A stretch of DNA of 6,291 nt, taken from positions 1-6,291 of the forward strand of contig JAHEIK010000156.1 in the NCBI GenBank assembly GCA_024639415.1. The letters are read 5' to 3'. The DNA is from Planctomycetota bacterium (GTDB lineage Bacteria; Planctomycetota; PLA2; JAEUHO01). How positions within the stretch are numbered: position 1 is the stretch's first letter; each line of letters begins with the position of its first letter. The translations under genes and the position numbers were made by a program. A model generated the notes under the pieces. The model was not told the DNA's origin and ran no database searches. It saw only the letters and a list, made by a program, of their open reading frames with translations. Shown here one piece after another: positions 1-6,291 of the stretch.

Positions 1-1
1 A

Positions 2-652
2 CGCGTGGACACGCCCCATCGGCATCCCCTCTACCTGCGCCTGTACGACGAAGCGGGCGCGCTCGTGCAGGCAGGCTGGAGTCGCTTCGACGGCGCGAGG
101 CGCGGTGACAGCGTATGGGTGCGCCCTGCCTGGGTCACGTTCCGGCGTCTGCTCGACCCGCACAGGCACGCGCGCTCGAGCACGGCGTCCGTCAGGTACG
201 CCAGGTCCGTCGGCGGAGGCTGGAGCCCACCGGCGGCCAAGGCGCGCAGCCACCTGACCGCGACCTCGCGAGGCCTCGAGTTCGGCAGGGTCGTGGGTAC
301 GCCCCGCGAAGGCGGTTGGATCACGCGCTGGGTGTGCGGGTACGGCACGCACGGTCGCGTGGAGCTGGAGGCCCAGCCGCCCAAGCAGGGGCCGCGAACG
401 TTCCTCGCGCCGGCGCTGAGCCGCAAGGCGCTCGAGGCGCTGGTGCTGCTGCCCGACGGCCGGCGGGCCGCGGCGGCCGGCGCCACGTTCGAGGTCTACT
501 CCGAGGCGGTCGAGGTGCCCGAAGGCGGCGACGTGCCCGACGTGCGCGCGATGCCGCTCGACGTTGTCGTGCGACTGAAGGGCTACCGGCGCGTGTTCGA
601 GCGCTACCGCCTGAAGGACCCAGCACCGCGCTGGGTGATGGAGAAGCGGTGA
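2..652 (+). CDS. Hypothetical protein, C-terminal part (5' end probably outside the window)
   Basis: I do not recognise this protein. The reading frame is open from the left edge to a TGA at 650-652. The first possible start is a GTG at 5-7, giving 215 residues, but too little sequence lies upstream to see a ribosome binding site, so the gene may begin before the window. Codon use is GC-rich, like the neighbouring genes. The sequence alternates short hydrophobic stretches with polar turns and looks mostly beta-stranded, for example PLYLRLYDEAGALVQAGW near residues 8-25 and DVVVRLKGYRRVFERYRL near 186-203. The segment ALVLLPDGRRAAAAGATFEV (about 145-164) loosely resembles repeats of carboxypeptidase-regulatory-like beta-sandwich domains; this is only an impression. 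There is one cysteine, at about residue 111, and no membrane segment. It is convergent with mfd, so the two are unlikely to be functionally linked. Confidence that it is coding is good; no function is assigned. Confidence 0.6.
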   Translation, partial: RVDTPHRHPLYLRLYDEAGALVQAGWSRFDGARRGDSVWVRPAWVTFRRLLDPHRHARSSTASVRYARSVGGGWSPPAAKARSHLTATSRGLEFGRVVGTPREGGWITRWVCGYGTHGRVELEAQPPKQGPRTFLAPALSRKALEALVLLPDGRRAAAAGATFEVYSEAVEVPEGGDVPDVRAMPLDVVVRLKGYRRVFERYRLKDPAPRWVMEKR

Positions 653-716
653 GGGCGGCAATGTATGCCGCCCCTACACGTCCCCGGGATCCACGGAGGA
701 GGCATGTAGGGGCGGG

Positions 717-730
<14 letters not shown>
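653..730. repeat. REP-like element: two inverted 26-nt hairpin modules around a 26-nt spacer
   Basis: The left module (653-678) folds as an 8-bp stem, 653-660 with 666-673, with a 5-nt loop, followed by CTACA. The right module (705-730) is its inverted copy: stem 710-717 with 723-730, a 5-nt loop, flanked by TGTAG. Read in the same orientation, the 26-nt modules differ at five positions. Four of these are compensatory: stem pair 7 is C-G in one and G-C in the other, and stem pair 8 is A-T versus T-A. The fifth lies in the loop. CCCCTACA (671-678) and TGTAGGGG (705-712) are also mutually complementary. Paired, inverted short palindromes between convergent genes are typical of REP/BIME-type elements. 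No T-tract follows, so a role as an intrinsic terminator in either direction is uncertain. Copies elsewhere in the genome would establish it as a dispersed repeat. Confidence 0.7.
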
Positions 731-3956
<3,226 letters not shown>

Positions 3957-3989
3957 GGCTCCGATCGACGGAAGGGAGTCAGTGGGCTT

Positions 3990-4041
3990 GCTCAGCGGTC
4001 GGGCTTCGGCCCGCGCGCGGGCCGAGGGCCGACGGCTGAGC
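3990..4041. promoter_or_regulatory. 52-nt near-perfect palindrome between rnc and mfd
   Basis: The two halves pair symmetrically about 4015.5. Outer arm GCTCAGC (3990-3996) matches GCTGAGC (4035-4041); 3998-4002 pairs with 4029-4033; 4004 with 4027; 4006-4013 with 4018-4025. Mismatches are at 3997/4034 and 4003/4028, plus 4005/4026, which is G-T on the plus strand and C-A in the minus-strand transcript. With a GCGC tetraloop the transcript forms a GC-rich hairpin of about 21 pairs. It lies in the 3' region of rnc and ends 33 nt before the mfd start codon. No T-tract follows on either strand, so it is not a classical intrinsic terminator. It could be an RNase III processing site, a 3' stabilising structure, a transcription pause or attenuation element, or a DNA palindrome bound by a protein. 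The structure is clear; the role is inference. Confidence 0.6.
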
Positions 4042-4045
4042 GATT

Positions 4046-4070
4046 GCCTGCCGGGACGAACCCGTCAGGC
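4046..4070 (-). other. Smaller hairpin downstream of the rnc stop codon
   Basis: Positions 4046-4050 pair with 4066-4070 and 4052-4055 with 4061-4064, leaving one mismatch (4051/4065) and a 5-nt loop at 4056-4060. In the minus-strand transcript it begins 32 nt after the rnc stop and lies 4 nt before the large palindrome, so the two would form tandem hairpins. No run of U follows. It may add to 3'-end stability or transcription pausing. It is short enough that chance in GC-rich DNA cannot be excluded. Confidence 0.4.
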
Positions 4071-4102
4071 GAGAGGAGAGACTAGCCGGGATCGCGCCGG
4101 GT

Positions 4103-6118
4103 TCAGAGGCCGGTGCCGAAGCCACCCTCGTCCGCGGGCTTCTTCTTGCGCGCCGCCGGTGCGCGCTTGCGGCCCGGCGCCTCGACCTGCTTGGCCTTGA
4201 CGCGCCGCGGCTTGCGCGCAGCGCTGCCGCCGGAGGTCGCCACCTCGATGCCTGCGCCGAAAGCCGACGGCGTCGCCTTGCGCGCGGGCTTCGGTTTGGG
4301 CTCGGGCTTGGGCTTCGCGGCCCGCGTCGGCTTGCGCTCGGGCTTGGCGTCGGGCTTCGCGGCCCGCGCCGGCTTGCGCTCGGGGGCGGCCTTGGTCTCG
4401 GGGGACGTCGTCGGCTCGCTCCTGCGGGCTACTGCCTTCTTGCGCTTGCGGGGCGCCCGCGTGGCGCGGTCCGGAGCGGGCGCATCGATACCTGCGCCGA
4501 ACGCGGACGGCGTGGCCTCGCGTGCGGGCTTGGCTGCCGGCTCGGGCTTCTCCGCCTTGGCCGGCTTCGGCTCGGGGGCCGCGCGGGGCTCGGTCTTGCG
4601 AGCGGCAGCCTTCTTGCGCTTGCGCGGGGCGCGAGCGGCACGGTCCGGCGCGGGCGCGTCGATGCCTGCGCCGAACGCGGACGGCGTGGCCTTGCGCGCG
4701 GGCTTGGCCTCGGCCTCGGGCTTCGCTTCGGGCTCAGGCTTCGCGGCCCGAGCCGGACGCGGCTTGCGCTCCGGTGCGGGCTGCGACTCGGCGGGCGCAG
4801 GGGACTCGGCCTTGCGGGACGCTGCCTGCTTGCGCTTGCGCGGCGTGCGGGGAGCGCGCTTCGGAGCGGGCTCGTCGATGCCCGCGCCGAAGGCGGACGG
4901 AGCCTTCTCGGGCGCCGCCTCGGGCTCGGGCGTGCTCTGGGGCGCACGCGTCGGCGGCGCGGCGGACTCGGGTGCGGACGTGGGCTCGACGGCCTTGGGC
5001 GCACGGCGGGAGCGCCGCCGCTCGCGCCGCGGGGCCTTCTCCGGCCCATCCTGTGACGTCGGCTCGGGCGTCGCCGCGGGTGCGGGCGTCGGCTCAGGCG
5101 CAGGCTCCTCCGCGGCGCTCTCCGTGTGGATCGCGTCCGCGGGCGTGGCCTCGTCGCTCTCCTCGCTCGTACGGCGTGAACCGCGACGGCGACGCGCGCG
5201 CTTCTTGCGACGGCGGGGTGCTGGCTCCTCGGCCGGCTCCGCCGCGGGTGTCTCGGCTACGACCTCCGCAGGCACGTCCGCCTCGGGCTCGTCCGGCTGA
5301 CGCGAGGTGTCGTCCATGTCGACGACTTCCTCGATGAGGTCGTCGTCGAGCAGATCCTCGGCGGCGTCGGCCTCGACGGGCACGCCGCTCGCGTCGGACT
5401 TGCGCTTGCGACGCCTGCGACGACCGCGGCCGCGACGCTCCCAAGCCTCCAGCGCCATGCGGGCGCCTTCCTGCTCGGCGTCCTTCTTCGTCGGCCCGGT
5501 GGCCCGGCCCCACTCCTGCCCACGGATGATCGCCGCGACGACGAACTCCTTGGCGTGGTCGGGACCATCGGCGTCGAGGGTGCGGTACGTCGGCGTCACC
5601 CCCACGGCCTGCTGCACCTCGTGCTGGAGCAGGCTCTTGTAGTTCTTGGCGCCGCGATCGTTCAGCTCGTCGTCGAGGGCCGCCCCCATGTGACGCAGCA
5701 CGAACTCCCGCGCGGGGTAGTAGCCGGCGTCGAGGTAGATCGCGCCGATGATGGCTTCGACGAGGTTGGCCACGACGCTGGCGGGCAGCTTGTCGCGCTT
5801 GCCCACGCCGCGGGCGAACTCCGCGTAGCGCTGCAGGCCCAGCTGCTGGGACGTGCTGAGCAGGGCGCTGCGCGAGACGACGGCGGACTTGATCCGCGTG
5901 AGCTCGCCCTCGCTCTGATCGGGCAGCAGGTGGTAGAGCTCCTCGGTGATCACGAGCCCGAGCACCGAGTCCCCGAGGAACTCGAGGCGCTCGTTGCACT
6001 CGCGGTCAGGCGCCCTGAGCGAGGAGTGCGTCAGGGCGGTCTCGAGGAGAGTGGGGCTGGAGAAGTAGTAGCCGATGATCTGCTGGCACTGGTCCAGCCT
6101 GCGTTCGGTCGAGTTCAA
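4103..6118 (-). CDS. rnc: Ribonuclease III with a long repetitive C-terminal tail
   Basis: RNase III is a cytoplasmic Mg2+-dependent endonuclease that cuts double-stranded RNA in rRNA precursors and mRNAs. From the TTG at 6118 the protein has 671 residues, against about 225 to 260 usually. The family signature NERLEFLGDS is at 42-51, carrying the conserved acidic residues E43, E46 and D50. The second catalytic segment VVANLVEAIIGAIYLD is at 116-131. It keeps E121, but N118 stands where E. coli has D114. The dsRNA-binding domain spans about 158-227, from KNYKSLLQ to GPTKKDAEQEGARMALEAWE. From residue 228 on, a low-complexity Ala/Pro/Lys/Arg/Glu tail follows. The frame is open up to a GTG at 6271, which would add 51 residues. 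The TTG is preferred because GAGAG lies 8 nt upstream and RNase III proteins normally begin just before this helix. The extra 51 residues look non-conserved. mfd follows after 146 nt in the same direction. Confidence 0.95.
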   Translation of the reverse strand: MNSTERRLDQCQQIIGYYFSSPTLLETALTHSSLRAPDRECNERLEFLGDSVLGLVITEELYHLLPDQSEGELTRIKSAVVSRSALLSTSQQLGLQRYAEFARGVGKRDKLPASVVANLVEAIIGAIYLDAGYYPAREFVLRHMGAALDDELNDRGAKNYKSLLQHEVQQAVGVTPTYRTLDADGPDHAKEFVVAAIIRGQEWGRATGPTKKDAEQEGARMALEAWERRGRGRRRRRKRKSDASGVPVEADAAEDLLDDDLIEEVVDMDDTSRQPDEPEADVPAEVVAETPAAEPAEEPAPRRRKKRARRRRGSRRTSEESDEATPADAIHTESAAEEPAPEPTPAPAATPEPTSQDGPEKAPRRERRRSRRAPKAVEPTSAPESAAPPTRAPQSTPEPEAAPEKAPSAFGAGIDEPAPKRAPRTPRKRKQAASRKAESPAPAESQPAPERKPRPARAAKPEPEAKPEAEAKPARKATPSAFGAGIDAPAPDRAARAPRKRKKAAARKTEPRAAPEPKPAKAEKPEPAAKPAREATPSAFGAGIDAPAPDRATRAPRKRKKAVARRSEPTTSPETKAAPERKPARAAKPDAKPERKPTRAAKPKPEPKPKPARKATPSAFGAGIEVATSGGSAARKPRRVKAKQVEAPGRKRAPAARKKKPADEGGFGTGL
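4434..4534 (-). repeat. Intragenic duplicate, copy 3 (about 89% identical to 4608-4708)
   Basis: Aligned by hand without gaps to 4608-4708, it shows 11 differences in 101 positions. Eight of these are third-position synonymous changes. The other three affect two codons, Glu versus Lys and Thr versus Ala. It encodes the basic patch, the DAPAPDRA segment, the PSAFGAGI motif and the preceding PAREAT. Confidence 0.8.
4608..4708 (-). repeat. Intragenic duplicate, copy 2 (partner of 4434-4534)
   Basis: This is the partner of the 101-nt duplicate 174 nt (58 codons) away and in the same frame. Because the offset is a whole number of codons, gain or loss of the unit leaves the rnc frame intact. Confidence 0.8.
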
Positions 6119-6291
6119 GATTGGATCTCTCAAGCGTGCGTCTTGCGCGCGCGACGAGTCGGCCACGGTGGCGACGGCCGCGGAGGCGCGAAGGACGGCG
6201 ACCGTCGGGGGGGCCCAGCCTCCGGGGCGGGGGGCCCGATCGGCGATTGCCGCTTGGCGAGAACCTAGCACAGGGTGCGGAGTTCGGCCCG
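6119..6291 (-). other. Upstream leader of rnc, with a weak promoter candidate
   Basis: These 173 bases hold no recognisable gene on either strand. On the minus strand TGCTAGGTT (6262-6270) resembles an extended -10 element: TGn followed by TAGGTT at 6267-6262. No convincing -35 hexamer lies 15 to 18 nt upstream. If it is used, the leader would be about 135 nt long. The stretch between is very GC-rich, with two GGGGGGCCC runs and a small CGGC-GATT-GCCG hairpin at 6241-6252. I see no clear long stem of the kind RNase III cuts in the E. coli rnc leader. Confidence 0.25.
6125..6131 (-). promoter_or_regulatory. Probable ribosome binding site deciding the rnc TTG start
   Basis: The minus strand reads GAGAGAT here, with GAGAG ending 8 nt before the TTG at 6118-6116. 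It is a partial match to the Shine-Dalgarno sequence at normal spacing. It supports the TTG start over the more distant in-frame GTG at 6271. Confidence 0.5.

Larger units (their letters stand above)
4181..4900 (-). repeat. Four-copy PSAFGAGI repeat array inside rnc
   Basis: Copies of the octapeptide PSAFGAGI are encoded at 4877-4900, 4661-4684, 4487-4510 and 4247-4270 (protein residues 407-414, 479-486, 537-544 and 617-624). Each is followed by Asp or Glu. In copies 1 to 3 a Pro/Ala segment of the type DAPAPDRA and then a basic patch APRKRKKA or similar follow. Copy 4 keeps the octapeptide, but its following segment is diverged (EVATSGGSAARKPRR). Spacings are 72, 58 and 80 residues, filled with Lys/Pro/Glu-rich linkers of varying length. 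A fifth, reduced version (FGTGL) forms the very C-terminus, encoded at 4106-4120. Constant motifs joined by variable linkers suggest an array of binding motifs and not a folded repeat. Confidence 0.85.
4106..5434 (-). other. Low-complexity, probably disordered C-terminal tail of RNase III
   Basis: This segment encodes residues 229-671 of RNase III, about two thirds of the protein. It lacks hydrophobic core patterning and is built of Ala, Pro, Lys, Arg and Glu. Arg/Lys clusters lie at about 228-240 (running on from the dsRNA-binding domain), 300-316 and 364-375. An acidic stretch with DLLDDDLIEEVVDMDD lies at about 255-270. The C-terminal half carries four PSAFGAGI motifs, and the protein ends in GGFGTGL, which resembles the motif. 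Alternating basic, acidic and short-motif segments are known from the scaffold half of RNase E. By analogy only, this tail could bind RNA or partner proteins. It is in frame with the catalytic domain, without a stop or visible frameshift. Confidence 0.85.

Noticed and set aside
693..709. GGAGG followed by ATG in the spacer of the REP-like element, suggesting a small gene start
   Set aside because: The ATG (704-706) is followed directly by TAG (707-709), so nothing is encoded.
3990..4041. Intrinsic terminator of rnc or mfd
   Set aside because: The stem is strong, but no T-rich tract follows on either strand, so it is not called a terminator; a factor-dependent role is not excluded.
4181..4900. 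Regularly spaced repeats considered as a CRISPR array
   Set aside because: The repeats are in-frame protein-coding units of a single gene, with spacings of 174 to 240 nt and diverged copies; there are no short unique spacers or cas genes.
4113..5300. A 395-codon open frame on the plus strand opposite the rnc tail
   Set aside because: It is a shadow of the GC-rich, repetitive Ala/Pro/Lys/Arg coding sequence on the minus strand. The translated product is Ala/Gly/Ser/Arg low complexity with no domain, and the minus-strand frame is continuous with a clear RNase III.
6241..6252. Small CGGC-GATT-GCCG hairpin in the rnc leader as a regulatory stem
   Set aside because: A 4-bp stem with a 4-nt loop is expected by chance in sequence this GC-rich.

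Overview
The window is very GC-rich bacterial DNA, close to 70% GC by eye. It contains two recognisable housekeeping genes and the end of an unrecognised one. Genes cover almost the whole window, and no gap exceeds 300 bases. The phylum cannot be fixed from the sequence alone. The Mfd wording around its RNA polymerase-binding and linker segments, the GC level and the long repetitive protein tail would fit a Planctomycetota-like or another high-GC lineage. This is inference at low confidence.

Layout, left to right. (1) Positions 2-652, plus strand: the 3' part of a protein of unknown function, open to the left edge. (2) Positions 653-730: a 78-nt REP-like element made of two inverted 26-nt hairpin modules around a 26-nt spacer. 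It begins on the base after the first gene's stop codon and extends into the last codons of the convergent mfd gene. (3) Positions 717-3956, minus strand: mfd, the transcription-repair coupling factor, with all helicase motifs intact. (4) Positions 3957-4102: a 146-nt gap holding a 52-nt near-perfect palindrome and a smaller hairpin. (5) Positions 4103-6118, minus strand: rnc, ribonuclease III, probably starting at a TTG codon. Its normal catalytic and dsRNA-binding domains are followed by an unusual low-complexity tail of about 440 residues with four copies of a PSAFGAGI motif. (6) Positions 6119-6291: upstream leader of rnc with a plausible ribosome binding site and a weak promoter candidate.

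rnc and mfd lie in the same direction, rnc first, and may share a transcript. Both act on or around nascent transcription: RNase III cuts double-stranded RNA in rRNA and mRNA precursors, and Mfd removes stalled RNA polymerase and recruits UvrA. The hairpins between them lie where an RNase III cut or a terminator could separate their expression. The most unusual parts of the window are the tail of RNase III, whose repeat units differ mostly at synonymous positions, and the REP-like element, whose two arms show compensatory base-pair changes.
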